Positions 1-9,920 of a stretch of 64,000 nt of DNA are shown piece by piece. Origin of the DNA: Rachicladosporium sp. CCFEE 5018 (taxonomy: Eukaryota > Ascomycota > Dothideomycetes > Cladosporiales > Cladosporiaceae); the NCBI GenBank assembly GCA_002077045.2, contig KZ111146.1, forward strand, positions 261,521 to 325,520, given 5' to 3'. The notes beneath the pieces are model-generated. The model worked only from the letters and a program-made list of their open reading frames with translations. It was not told the origin of the DNA and ran no database searches. A program made the translations under genes and the position numbers. Every line of letters starts with the position of its first letter. Within the stretch, counting starts at the first letter, position 1.

Positions 1-2
1 CA

Positions 3-677
3 GACCAGGACACTGCCTCTTGGACTAAGTCGGCAGATTTGTTGTCAGAAACGCTGGCCGATAAGGTATTCACGTTCGATCTGCGGTCGCAACGTAGCGC
101 TCTAGCCTTCGAGCGGTGGATTAACCTAGTAGGCGAATATGCTGGCTGTGTCACGAGTCTTACCCTGAAACATTGGACTTCGTACTGGGCGTATGGTGCC
201 AACAAATGGGCACATCTTGCCGACGAGACCCGAATCTCTCAAGGTACTGGAGGTCAGCTTGTCATCACGAGGAGTGTGGAGATACCTCAGTATGAGACTT
301 GCACATGCTCCGTTTGTTCGCTGCTACACAAACACGACAGAGACTTCAGTGCGGAAGAATACCGCGGAATCAGACATATTCGTCATTTCGCCGCATGCTT
401 GAGTCTTCTCGCCGGTCCGCCTTCGGGCGGAGACGACGACCAGATACACGGATATGAGCTTATCAGACGTCACTCGATAATTGATGCAGCTACGTTATTC
501 GTAGCCATGCTTGAAGCGCACAGTGCACTACTCGCGCGTGAGTACGTTCGTGCAGGCTCAGAGTGTTCGAAGTGCAGTCTGCCAACGCTGTATCTGTGTG
601 GTAATCAGATGTCGAGGGAGTCTGACAGACAGCCAGTAGACTCTGCGATGATGGCGACTAGGAAATGCTCGAGATGA
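3..677 (+). CDS. Hypothetical protein, 3' portion (5' end outside window)
   Basis: The frame is open from the first full codon at base 3 to a TGA at 675-677, about 224 residues. No ATG lies at its beginning, so the gene or exon starts before the window. I do not recognise the protein. It has two cysteine clusters, CTCSVC near residue 100 and CSKC near residue 190, and a central segment rich in His, Arg and Ala that could be helical. The last 40 residues are polar and could be read-through of a frame that really ends earlier by splicing. It sits directly upstream of a row of F-box-like genes on the same strand, but no F-box core is visible in this fragment. Confidence 0.4.
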   Translation, partial: DQDTASWTKSADLLSETLADKVFTFDLRSQRSALAFERWINLVGEYAGCVTSLTLKHWTSYWAYGANKWAHLADETRISQGTGGQLVITRSVEIPQYETCTCSVCSLLHKHDRDFSAEEYRGIRHIRHFAACLSLLAGPPSGGDDDQIHGYELIRRHSIIDAATLFVAMLEAHSALLAREYVRAGSECSKCSLPTLYLCGNQMSRESDRQPVDSAMMATRKCSR

Positions 678-1000
678 TGCTGACCATGCAGTATGCATCG
701 AGTGGCTCATTTGTGTCCCAAAGATGCATCACGCTTCCGTGGCATGCCACAATCTCGGTTTTGAAATGCAGTGTCTCCTGCATGGACCATCAGCTCGCCA
801 CGGCATACCAAAGCAGACGGAAGGAAATCTAGGCTGTGCTCGCTTGTTTCATGCCGGCCGCCATGGCTCGAAACAAGCACACTGCGCAGAAATCGTATAC
901 CCCAACAGCGAAGGGAAGTGGCGCATCACGCGCTGCACGCGGATTATCTATCGCTGATAGGGCTCACGCGGACGCTCTGTGTCTGAGTCTACGGAGCTCG
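678..1000. other. Intergenic, nothing recognised
   Basis: Short overlapping frames are present but none has family similarity. The in-frame extension upstream of the ATG at 1001 is basic and uninformative. Confidence 0.4.
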
Positions 1001-1872
1001 ATGGACAACACACAGACATGGGCCTCGCTTGAGAAGCAACTTCGACGCTCCGACATCCATTCCACGACAGCGACAAGTACGGAAGTCAAGACCACGACCA
1101 TCTCTACTCGTACCACCACGAAGACCACGACAACAGTAACGACGACTACTGTTGTGCCGATCAAGCCTGCTGCCCGGCCTCGCCAGATCGCCGTGGTACA
1201 AATTCCGACAAGCGATGTCTTCAGTATCCCTGAAATGACCGAACCAATCCTGAACAGCGGCATCTCGCAGAAGCAGCTGTTTGAGTAAACAAGTACTTCA
1301 AAGCTATCATCGAAAGATCGCATCGCTTGCGCAAGACCATGTTTCTAGCCACTGTGCATCGTGTCAAGGAGGCGCCTGAAGCTGGTCAGATCCTGGTAAA
1401 TCCGCTACGAAGCTGCGGCATTCGAGGTGGTCCACTCTACGACCTCTTCGACATCAGCGTCAAGACCCAGGAGTGGCTGCATCCGTAGAGAAAGCTCGGC
1501 CTACACCTCATCCTCCGTGCCAAGCCTAAGACGCTGCCAGACTTCCGCAAAGCCCCTAAGCGCTTCATGGACTCCACAATGACTGGTCGCGGAGCAAAGA
1601 GCACCATTGCCAACGTTCGGACTTGCGTCTTCTACTCGGCCAAGGTGAAGTTCGGGAATGAGAAGATTCATGCGAGTGATTGGCGGTGCGTCCCCTCGCA
1701 GGGGGGCTGTGGTTCGCTTGGGGCTTTTGCTGATGCGTTGAAGAGTGATCGGGAGCTGTTTCAGGAGCTGGAGGAAGAGTGGGCGGATTGGGAGTCAAAT
1801 GAAGATTGGGTGGGCAGCGCGAGTCAGTCGGAGGGCTCGAGTGAAGATTCGGAATGGAGTGATGGAGGGTAG
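1001..1872 (+). pseudogene. F-box-like protein, broken by a 10-bp deletion and a nonsense codon
   Basis: The frame from ATG 1001 encodes a Thr-rich stretch (roughly 1075-1150) and then an F-box-like core, VFSIPEMTEPILNSGI...QLF, which stops at 1286-1288. In the intact paralogue at 3299 the core continues QLFLLQRVDRNF. Here LLQ plus the first base of the Arg codon, 10 bp in all, is missing, and the continuation RVNKYFKAII is found in another frame from about 1285. That frame runs on through NPL and DLFDISVKTQEW, meets a TAG near 1486-1488, then continues with KTLPDFRKAP and an acidic, Ser-rich tail to 1872. One frameshift and one stop make a functional product unlikely. An intron does not explain the break, because no GT-AG pair restores the missing residues. 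Confidence 0.7.
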
Positions 1873-1921
1873 AAGTGAGTGACGACTAGTATTTTAGCGA
1901 TAACGTGCAAACAAGCAGAGC

Positions 1922-2791
1922 ATGGAATTGGTGTGGGTAAGTCACTGGATGATCTACCAACAATGCATACTCCACCTCGCACACGAACGTTCTGACACAC
2001 TACGTAGCCAGAAAGTAAGTGGGGACTGCTTTGAGCTACTGCAATCCTGCCGGACTGACGATTGCCATAGACGCATCCACGGCTCCTGCTACGCAACATG
2101 GACCACCACAAGCCAGCCGGCCGCCTCGGCCAGAGTGTTCGACATCACGAAGCTGACAGAAGCTATATTGCTGAGAGTCCCGAATATGAGGGAGCTTTTC
2201 GTTCTGCAGCGCATCAACAGAACAGTCCGCGACACCATGCGAGGGTCCATCAGCTTACAGCGAAGAATGTACGTCGTAGCGAACCCGACTGACATGCACG
2301 CAGGCTCCTGCAAACGCTTCCATCGCAATCCACTGCTCTTTGGGAAGTTGTCGCTCAAAACACCCGAGAGACCAGCACTGTTCTCGATCTTTCACTTCCT
2401 CCGCACCCACCAGAACATAGGTGCACGCAGAGGTGGATCGACGCTCTGCGTCGAATTCCAGCAGACAAGTCCGTACGAATACGGGTTCGACAACAAAGAG
2501 CTAGTCAGACGCTTTCTCTATGGACCTCGCTGTGAGATGCGCGACTCCTGGGCCACGACGCGAGTCGCAGCCGCTGATCTGCCTGTCAACGTCATACTCA
2601 GGCGTACGTGTAGCAGGGGACATTGGATCAAGGTCAAGATCGAATGCGTGGACGGGGCTACGAGGCTGGGTGAGCTTGCTGATAAGCTGGTGGCGATGCT
2701 CAAATCGTCGAATAAGTGTGATTATTATGCGGATCACTACTGCTCCCTGCGCAAGTTGAAGAAGCGACCGAAGAGCTCGAAGGTGGGCTGA
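1922..2791 (+). CDS. F-box-like domain protein
   Basis: The continuous frame is 289 residues. An F-box-like core, VFDITKLTEAILL...LFVLQRIN, lies at about residues 72-120. It is followed by the family's NPLLFG element, and by a C-terminal stretch with VNVILRRTCSRGHW and a basic tail. F-box proteins recruit substrates to SCF ubiquitin ligases, but the substrate here cannot be inferred. The start is uncertain. The first 70 residues do not resemble the family, and intron-like signals (GTAAGT at 1937 and 2015, CTGAC...CATAG ending at 2070) suggest part of the 5' region may be spliced. No combination I tried keeps frame better than the unspliced ORF. The upstream neighbour is a broken paralogue. 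Confidence 0.6.
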   Translation: MELVWVSHWMIYQQCILHLAHERSDTLRSQKVSGDCFELLQSCRTDDCHRRIHGSCYATWTTTSQPAASARVFDITKLTEAILLRVPNMRELFVLQRINRTVRDTMRGSISLQRRMYVVANPTDMHAGSCKRFHRNPLLFGKLSLKTPERPALFSIFHFLRTHQNIGARRGGSTLCVEFQQTSPYEYGFDNKELVRRFLYGPRCEMRDSWATTRVAAADLPVNVILRRTCSRGHWIKVKIECVDGATRLGELADKLVAMLKSSNKCDYYADHYCSLRKLKKRPKSSKVG

Positions 2792-3298
2792 GTGATAGCT
2801 ATCGAGACCCGGATGGGGTGCAGGGTTGCGATCGGCAGCACCTTTTCCGCAGCAGTAGTACACAATGGGAGCCACGTGAGTGTGTGAGCATGGACAGATG
2901 CTGTAGATGTGCCCAGTGAGAGGCCAAGCGAGGACGTAGTCAGAGTGCGAGCAGTGAGGCAGCCTTCGAGGGACCGAGCTGAGAAGTTGCATGTAAATCT
3001 GAGCGTCACATGGCGAGGACAGCATCAGCAGTTTGAGATTCGAAATACGTTGGAACAATCCTTCCCGTGCTCAATCGTCGGGTTTTGTATTTCGTTATGG
3101 ATTTTGTGTACAAGTGTCAATGTTCAGCCTTGCGCAGCTCCGACTGCCCACTCTGAACTCGTACATTGACGTCTAGCAGTCACGACATACTGACACTTTC
3201 ACGCGGCGTGAGTAACTGCTCAAGACTAGCAAGCAGGTTGAGTGCACTGTATACGCTAGTAGCAAGTAGCTGCATCACGAGGTAGACTCCACAGTAGT

Positions 3299-4063
3299 AT
3301 GCCGCCAGACACCCAAGGTGATGCCGACGATGCAATGAGCGTCCACCATGGAGTTGCTTGTAGAGTATTCGCCATTTCAGAGTTACTCGAGGCTATCCTA
3401 GATGCCGGTATCATTTCGCTGGCCCAGCTCTTCTTGCTTCAACGAGTTGATCGCAACTTCGAAAGCACAATCAGGTCATCTACTCCCCTGCGCAAACGGA
3501 TGTGCCTCGAACACACACATCAGGACTTCTCAAATGAGAACTGGGACCACGGCGATCCCGACAACGCCATCGGCCGCATAGCAGTGAACCCTCTTCTTCT
3601 TCCAGGTCGCTTCAATCACCCGCTCCTCGATATTGCCCACAAACTATACAAGTCGCCGATCTTGCACCCTTCCTCTGCGCCCGGTGCCAGCCCAGACGAA
3701 TATCACATCCTACTGCGAGAGCAGAGAATGTATCGAGCTGCGCTCCAACAGGCAGTGGGACGCTTCCTGGATATGCCTACTGGATGCTCATGGGAAGCCA
3801 CCCACCTGATTGACGCCGATGTGCCCGTTACGTTGAAATGGCACGCACCGTGTAACAACCGTCATTGTGGACGAGAGTCATCTGTACTCTGCTCCCAGAC
3901 TCGTTGGAGCGTGAAGCTGCCTAGCGGATGTACGCTAGGTCGCATGATGACTTTGCTACGAGGACGGTTCTTGGAGTCGGATCATTGGATGTCATTGGTC
4001 GGAACGACTTGGACCTTTGATCGCGGAGGTAGGTGCGAGGACTATGAGGGTCAGGCCACTTGA
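3299..4063 (+). CDS. F-box-like domain protein
   Basis: An intact 254-residue frame starts at an ATG and has the best preserved member of the local family. The F-box-like core RVFAISELLEAILDAGIISLAQLFLLQRVDRNF is at about residues 22-54. Next come a basic helix with LRKRM, the conserved NPLLLPGRF block, and a C-terminal domain with a Cys-rich insert (CNNRHCGRESSVLC) and the family's TLGRMMTLLRG segment. This copy serves as the local reference for judging which neighbours are broken. A role as an SCF substrate adaptor is inferred from the domain only. About 500 bp upstream separates it from the 1922 gene. Confidence 0.7.
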   Translation: MPPDTQGDADDAMSVHHGVACRVFAISELLEAILDAGIISLAQLFLLQRVDRNFESTIRSSTPLRKRMCLEHTHQDFSNENWDHGDPDNAIGRIAVNPLLLPGRFNHPLLDIAHKLYKSPILHPSSAPGASPDEYHILLREQRMYRAALQQAVGRFLDMPTGCSWEATHLIDADVPVTLKWHAPCNNRHCGRESSVLCSQTRWSVKLPSGCTLGRMMTLLRGRFLESDHWMSLVGTTWTFDRGGRCEDYEGQAT

Positions 4064-4306
4064 TTTGTGTCTCGAGGTCAGAACTGCGGAAGCCGATTGC
4101 ACGCATCGCGAATATATCTCATTGGTCATGACATTGCTGACCTCTCAGGCCATTCGGATGGGCTGATGAGGACTTCTAGTCATCGAGCGCCGATCGAGGC
4201 ATAGAGGAGACTCATAAATAAATTTTCTCGGAGTTGTAGCCGTAGAAGCAGTGAGGATCTCGAAATCACCTGGTTTATCTTACGACAACACAATTGTACA
4301 ACAGAG

Positions 4307-4512
4307 ATGGCAGCATTAACAGACGGGCACGACCTGGGCGACGCGAACCAACCTCCGCAGGCTATGGACGCTACCACCGTCGAGAGGTGTGCTGCGCCAT
4401 CAGCAGCGAGCAGAGTACTAGGCTTCCCGAGCTTATGACACAGATCCTCGATACCGGCACGATCACTAGTGCCCATCCCACAGATCATACCGCCGCTTCA
4501 CCGTCAGCCTGA
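4307..4512 (+). pseudogene. F-box-like relic truncated after helix 1
   Basis: From ATG 4307 the frame gives an N-terminus ending SRVLGFP and a TGA near 4436. One frame over, the expected continuation ELMTQILDTGTITSA appears at about 4426-4472 and then degenerates. The first F-box helix is therefore present, split by a one-base shift, and nothing of the LFVLQRVN helix or the C-terminal domain follows before the next paralogue's leader. This is the decayed 5' end of another family member. Confidence 0.5.
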
Positions 4513-4584
4513 CTCAGCACGACGCAGCTCTTACAACAACGACACTCGAGACTTAGGCAACATACAGCCACCACGTCAACCAAC

Positions 4585-5516
4585 ATGCGGACACCCAAGC
4601 GAAGGGGCGACAAGCCCAACCATAAGAGAAGACAGCCTTGGATTGCACCCCTCGCGAGACCGAGATTTGACTCCAAGCCTGCGCTAAGCCCAGCAACGCA
4701 GACCAAGCAAGTAGCAAGGATTGAGATACCACCAGCAGTGGAGCATGAAGTCGATCCTCCCGTCGATCCTGCGCTATCAACGGCTGCAACGCAAGTCTTC
4801 AGCATCGTCGAGCTCACTGAGCACGTCCTAAACTCCGACGTCTTGGCCGTGAGAGACCTCCTCCTCCTGCAGCGAGTAAACCAGTGCTTTCTCGGTGCAA
4901 TCACCCGCGATCCAAGTCTCCGCTCCAAAATGCATTTGCAGGCCAGCGCTGCTGCAACACCCAAGGCGACCGCCGCCGACGAGTCCACCAGCGAGGACGA
5001 GCATAACGAAGAGGTCTCTTACGTCTTCGTGAATTCTTTTATCGCACTCAAGTCCGAGCGCCTGTCCCTCTTCACCTGGCTTGAGCCCTTATTCCGGCCC
5101 AAGCAGAGCGAAGCTTCAGATCCTCACCCCGCTCTCGCGCAACCCTAGATCTCAGATACCACCGCACCAACACCCGCTCCTTCGACGCAGCCAAACAAGC
5201 CTTCCTCAACGAGTCTCGCATAGCGTCTTGGCAGAGCATGTGGATCACCCAGCCCTCCGAGCCCCTGCACGTCCGCCGCATGTTACCCCGGAGCATCGCG
5301 CCTTGGGGAAACTCGAAGTTCGTGTGCGTTTTTGCGTTTACGTTGGAAGCTGGGAGTACACTTGGGGATCTGGCGGGGAAGATTCGGGCGCAGTGTGAGA
5401 AGAGGGACGGGAAGGGGGAGTGGGTTAGGATGCCGGGTGCGAGGAATCGGGTTGGGAATGCTTGGGCTCGGTCGGACTGTACGATGCAGAGTGGGATTGA
5501 CACTTTTCGGAAGTGA
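4585..5516 (+). pseudogene. F-box-like protein with a frameshift before its C-terminal half
   Basis: ATG 4585 opens a frame with a basic N-terminus and an F-box-like core, VFSIVELTEHVLNSDVLAV...LLLLQRVNQCF, at about residues 72-108. It continues to a TAG at 5146-5148. The C-terminal half lies in a different frame from about 5136. There one reads DLRYHRTNTRSFDAAKQAF, the MWITQPSEPLHV motif and GSTLGDLAGKIRAQC, ending at 5514-5516. A one-base loss or two-base gain around 5100-5145 explains this. A short intron cannot be fully excluded, but I see no canonical donor in the right place. Confidence 0.6.
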
Positions 5517-5858
5517 TCGCCTATCAGACGCCCGTGGGAAATAAGTGGTTCAGCGTGTTGTACAGACGATCAAACATCAGATGCAATACGGCTCACGCAC
5601 CAAATGCACCCAACCGCAAGTATCTTATACGCTGGAGCCCCGATGTCATGTAGTTTGGCCGTACCGTGAGTGGCCAGACGATCGCTCCCATGTGTCCTCA
5701 CTCGCACCGTGTCGTATCGCTCCGGATTCCAAAGGTGCGCCGGTGCGATGCACTCCAGGTCCGTGTGCAATCGAGCCCTGGAATATCGAAGCCCACCAAA
5801 GAGCAGACCGAACGCGACACCATACTAAAGTCGCCGATCAGTTGCAACGTTCATCAAG

Positions 5859-6608
5859 ATGCTTCGAAATAACATCGCGAGCCCAACAATGCAGAGCTCT
5901 GACTGCGACGCATTAAGCTCGGGCGAACACGATCACAACACCCCGGCCGAGCTTTCCAGACCAATCTCAACAGCACAAGAAGTCTTCGGCATCGTCGAGC
6001 TCGCCGAGCAGATCCTCATCCTGATTGACTGGCGCCAGCTCTTCGTCCTTCAAGGCGTGAATACATAATTCAGCGCCATCATCGAAGGCTTCAGCAAGCT
6101 GCGCACAGAGATGTTCTTGCAGATTAGCTTGGTCAAAATTGGTGCTCCGCTAAGCAAAGCCATGAAGACCAAACTGAAGGTCGGGGACTCGCGACCCAGG
6201 CTCAGATTGAGCCGTCTTGTTGGGTCCGGTTCATCTCAACATCCTCTCTTCTCCTGGCTATCCCCGTCGTATCTCGATCCTCCCCATGACTCCCCACTCA
6301 GCCCAGTCGCTGAACCAGTCCTCCGACTAATCAGCACCCACGGACACCCCAGGTCCATCCAGGACACGAAGACATACCTACTAGGAAGGCCGAGCAAAGG
6401 CTCTTGGCGACGTACGCTGTTCGTCGTGGGTCCGAGCGTGTGCTTGAGGGTTAGGTGTATAGTACCGGCACGGCGTGCATGCAGTGGGACAGGTGCGAGA
6501 CTCGAGGGTCATGAGGCTGTGTTGGAGTGTGGGTGTACGAGAGGCGAAGCTGTGGATCTGATCGTGGAGAAATTGTCGGCTGTATTACAGAACGGCGGGG
6601 CAGCTTAG
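5859..6608 (+). pseudogene. F-box-like protein with a single nonsense codon
   Basis: The frame from ATG 5859 carries VFGIVELAEQILI...LFVLQGVNT and then TAA at 6066-6068. The same frame continues without further stops to 6608 with FSAIIEGFSKLRTEM, a Pro-rich linker and a C-terminal domain. One base change would account for the break, because family members have Tyr, Cys or Asn at that position. If translated, only the N-terminus plus F-box core would be made. The rest of the frame has stayed open, which suggests the stop is recent or is a sequencing error. Confidence 0.65.
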
Positions 6609-6863
6609 TCTGAGCAACTTTGCCCTATGAGTGGCGGGGGCAGACTTCCGCCATCATGTAAGATCAGGTGTGTGCTATAGGTCAGTCTCGTTCAGGGGAT
6701 CCGGGGCTGGCCATGGGCTGTGCAGAGTGGGGGAGTCGTCGGAGAATCGTAAAGGAGAAGCGCCTTAGCATACTATACAGTCAGCCAACGCCGAATAAAT
6801 GCTACTCGCACAATGCTGTCCCCTTAACGCCAATGCTGAGTCCCCCACCCTTTCCTCATACCC
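6609..6863. other. Intergenic
   Basis: This stretch lies between the last F-box relic and the 3' end of the GOS1 gene. I see nothing in it. It marks the boundary between the accessory patch and the conserved backbone. Confidence 0.4.
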
Positions 6864-7676
6864 TCACCAAAACCAAAACAGCCCCAAACAGCACACTGCA
6901 ATGAACACACCCAGTATGATCCCATCCCTCCGCTTCTTACTCCCAATCCGTTGCATCAACCCATTAATCCCCGGGATCTGCGCTGCAGCGCCTGTAATCC
7001 TCCTCTGAATCCCCGCCAAACCCTCCCTCTGCAACCCAAAACTCTCATTCACAGCATAAGCCTGACTCAACACCCCGTCCACAACACCATGGCTCCGATC
7101 CAACCTCCCCCGCTCTCCTAACATGTACTCCGCTTCCGCGGTCTCGGGGTTGGACGCGGCTTGCGCGCGGTAAGCGGAGATATCTGAGCGGACGTTTGAG
7201 AGGAGGTTTGCGCGGTCGCGGGCTGTGGAGAGCTGGGATTTGAGGCGCGAGAGCTCGGTGCGGTGTTGGGAGAGGATTTCGCGGTGGCGGGCTAGGTTTG
7301 TGGATTTCAGGGCCGAGGTTGTGGGTTCGCTGTCGAGTATGCGGGAGAGATGGGCGAGGAGGGCTGAGCGCTGGGAGGTCAGTGTCAGTCTTGTAGGTAT
7401 GCCTAGGCCGGGAGCTTCAAGGAGCGCTCGATGGGATGGGACGAACCTTTTCGAGGATCTCATTCAGTTGCTCTTCTGTTTTGAGTTCCTCCTCGCTTGG
7501 CTTGGGATCTACATCTGTTTTGGAGGCGAATTGGGCGTATGTGTGGAAGAGCGATTCTGTCTATGAGCACGTGAGCAGGAGAACTTGCGCCTGGAGGTCT
7601 GAAGGAGTTATACCTGTGTCTCAGCGGCTCTCGCTTGCTGCCGCACTTGCGCCCATGTTGCACCTGTCGCCGACAT
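6864..7676 (-). CDS. GOS1: Golgi v-SNARE GOS1 (GOSR1/GS28 family)
   Basis: Three exons on the minus strand (7676-7614, 7560-7447, 7370-6864) encode 227 residues. Exon 1 starts MSATGATWAQVRQQARAAET. The introns are 53 and 76 nt, the second ending CTGACACTGACCTCCCAG. The protein has the GOS1 layout: an N-terminal helical domain, a SNARE helix containing YMLGERGRLDRSHGVVDGVL, and a C-terminal anchor GIILGVFIAVCCLGLFW. GOS1 is a Qb-SNARE for ER-Golgi and intra-Golgi vesicle fusion. The length matches the family. It is divergent from RPL35, sharing a short promoter of about 280 bp. Confidence 0.88.
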
Positions 7677-7955
7677 ATTGAGCGGTCACTCTCTCGGTGC
7701 TATAGCAAGCTATTCGCGAAATATACCATCGTCCAACACCACTTTATGCGCCTTGTCCTAACAAATGTCCGCATCGGGCATCTGACGTCTCTTCGGCGCC
7801 ATATTTCGCCGCAGCCCGAGCGGCTGTCGGAGCTTCCCGTCAAATCTTGGCACCTCCACCGCAAAGTAATCGAATTTGTAGACGTCGGGCACGAGACAAA
7901 TCGCGACAGTAACGACGACGACACCCGACGACACCACACACGACACTCACTCACA

Positions 7956-8558
7956 ATGGTAGGGCATACGTATGATTATACATTGAGGGAGCCATGCTGA
8001 CGGGGAGTCTACGCGCAGTCGTCCACCGGAAAAGTCAAGGCCGCAACACTCTGGGGGAAGAACAAGGACGATCTCGCGAAGCAGCTTGATGAGCTGAAGC
8101 AGGAGCTTGTTCAATTGCGCACTGCAAAAATTGCTGGTGGAGCCTCGTCGAAGTTGACAAAGATGTGCGTATACCCGGATTGAGATGAAGCGAAAGGACG
8201 GGCACGCTTGGGAAAGGAAGAAAACACACGGGAAGCAGCCCCTGACAAGGCTTCAATCACAGCCACGATGTCCGCAAATCGATAGCCCGCGTCCTCACAG
8301 TCATCAACGCCAACCAGCGCGCACAACTCCGCATCTTCTACAAGGGCAAGAAGTACACGCCTCTCGACCTCCGCCCCAAGCAGACCCGCGCTATCCGCAG
8401 GCGGTTGTCGAAGCACGAGTCGACGCTCATCACGCAGAAGCAAAAGAAGAGGCAGATGCATTTCCCCCAGAGGAATTTCGCGGTCAAGGTGAGTGATTGA
8501 GATACGATCCGGTAACAGTGATGAGGTAGAGGCTAATATTGTCATCAAGGCCGAGTAA
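7956..8558 (+). CDS. RPL35: 60S ribosomal protein L35 (uL29)
   Basis: Four exons (7956-7958, 8019-8164, 8263-8488, 8550-8558) give 127 residues. The start codon alone is exon 1 and the last exon codes only Ala-Glu-stop, the gene shape typical of fungal ribosomal protein genes. Diagnostic segments are [57 protein letters not shown] and [14 protein letters not shown]. uL29 sits at the polypeptide exit tunnel of the large subunit. All splice sites are canonical and keep frame. Confidence 0.93.
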
Positions 8559-9002
8559 GAAGTTGCCAGTCTTCATTGTATTTCGAGCGGGTGCTTCACT
8601 ATGGCGAAGGGGACGCCGGGAAAGTCTATCGGCTTGCGTCTGTAGCCAATGAAATGCTCACAACCCTGACATACGTCCACCACTGATGTTGGTTGGACAA
8701 TCTTTGCACTACGCCGGTATCACGATGTGCTTGAGTATTAAGAAATGCGCTTGCAACCAAGCTTTAACGGTAGCATTACAGTTTGTGTCAAGAACGACAC
8801 ACTAGGTTACTATTGGAAAGGTCCGCAGCTACTTGTACCCATTTCATACTTCCAGCCTCCATGCACTCACCCAGACACCTTGTTTGCAGCCGAATCCACT
8901 TGCATCTCTCATGCCAAGCCATCCCTACTGAGTCGTTGTGCTAACCTTGGCCACTGCAATCGCGTCCATAGCAGCATTGATCGCTGTCGGATCCCATGGA
9001 GA
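8559..9002. other. Intergenic between RPL35 and an F-box-like gene (convergent ends)
   Basis: Nothing recognised. A long plus-strand frame at 8745-9233 runs into the antisense of the next gene and has no family features. Confidence 0.4.
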
Positions 9003-9920
9003 TTACGATTCTCTAAGTCGCCTCCTCCTCTCCTTCGTCAGCTCCTCACTCTTCGTCGCGAAGAAATCAATCAGCATCGAGCTATCTCCAGCTTTCCAAG
9101 GTCCCTCGCGCCCCAAAGCACGGTAGTCCCTGAGCCAGGATCCTTCCGATGTCTCGAAAGAGGCGATGAGACAATCCAGCATGGAGACGTTGAGTCCCTC
9201 TTCCTGCAACGCGAGCACGTAGAATTTCCTTGAAAGCCGCAGTGGTGGCTGAGCTATGGAGCTTGGCCCGCGGTACTGGTGCAGATAGTACATCATCAGC
9301 CTCGACTGCGGTGAGGACGGATCTCGATCGGTGTGATGGAGGATGGCTTTACCGCCGCTGTCTCCGCTAGCATGCTTGGTGAAAGTGATTTGTTGTGCGG
9401 CTTTCCTGAGAATATAGTCTGGCTCGTCTGGCGCGACGAGGCCGAAGCGCTTCATGTGCTGCGAATTCCCGTCTCCAATCGCGCGAAGCCAGTCAGGAAG
9501 TCCAGTTATCAAGTTGACCCCACGGACATCACAGAGTCGGAACTGAGTGAGCTCGAAGTGGAAGTGATGCATTCCATAGAACAGCGGTAGGGTTTCCTCG
9601 CGAAGCTGATGGCACACACGCGCCAACGCCGGCTGAGCGAGGCAGTGCTCGGTACATCGATGACGCCCCATGTTTTCTCGCGCGTCGATAGTTTCCCATT
9701 CCTGTGCGATGAGGTTGTCTGTGGAATTCAGAGGACGGTAGATTTTGGAGACCACCCGGCTGGTGAAGCGACGGCCATTTAGTAGGGTGAAGTAGTCATG
9801 TCTCCATGCGAGTGGCCGCGGAGAGATTATGCCATTGGTCTTGTAATGGTATACGACCAGCTCAGCAATCGCGTTACGAAGTTCTGGGGGGATCGTGAGT
9901 ATTGTTGGTGGTGAGGCCAT
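9003..9920 (-). CDS. F-box-like protein of the PPELRN type
   Basis: A single 305-residue exon begins MASPPTILTIPPELRNAIAELVV, the short F-box-like motif very common in Dothideomycete genomes. A cysteine/histidine segment (RHRCTEHC), CHQLREETLPLFYG and FHFELTQF follow, all typical of this family. The C-terminus is basic. It is distinct from the VFGI...LFVLQRVN family at the start of the window. Substrate adaptor function is inferred. Its first codons lie 3 bp from the start of the 654-bp sequence repeated across the first gap, so the coding sequence itself is barely included in that repeat. Confidence 0.75.
   Translation of the reverse strand: MASPPTILTIPPELRNAIAELVVYHYKTNGIISPRPLAWRHDYFTLLNGRRFTSRVVSKIYRPLNSTDNLIAQEWETIDARENMGRHRCTEHCLAQPALARVCHQLREETLPLFYGMHHFHFELTQFRLCDVRGVNLITGLPDWLRAIGDGNSQHMKRFGLVAPDEPDYILRKAAQQITFTKHASGDSGGKAILHHTDRDPSSPQSRLMMYYLHQYRGPSSIAQPPLRLSRKFYVLALQEEGLNVSMLDCLIASFETSEGSWLRDYRALGREGPWKAGDSSMLIDFFATKSEELTKERRRRLRES

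Noticed and set aside
1004..1323. Val-rich minus-strand frame
   Set aside because: It is the antisense of the Thr-rich tract of an F-box pseudogene (ACN codons read backwards give Val and Gly).
8111..8548. Minus-strand frame opposite RPL35
   Set aside because: It is the antisense of ribosomal protein exons and introns; the plus strand has unmistakable L35 sequence.
8745..9233. Plus-strand frame of 162 residues
   Set aside because: Its 3' half is antisense to the F-box-like gene at 9003-9920, and its 5' half has no family features.
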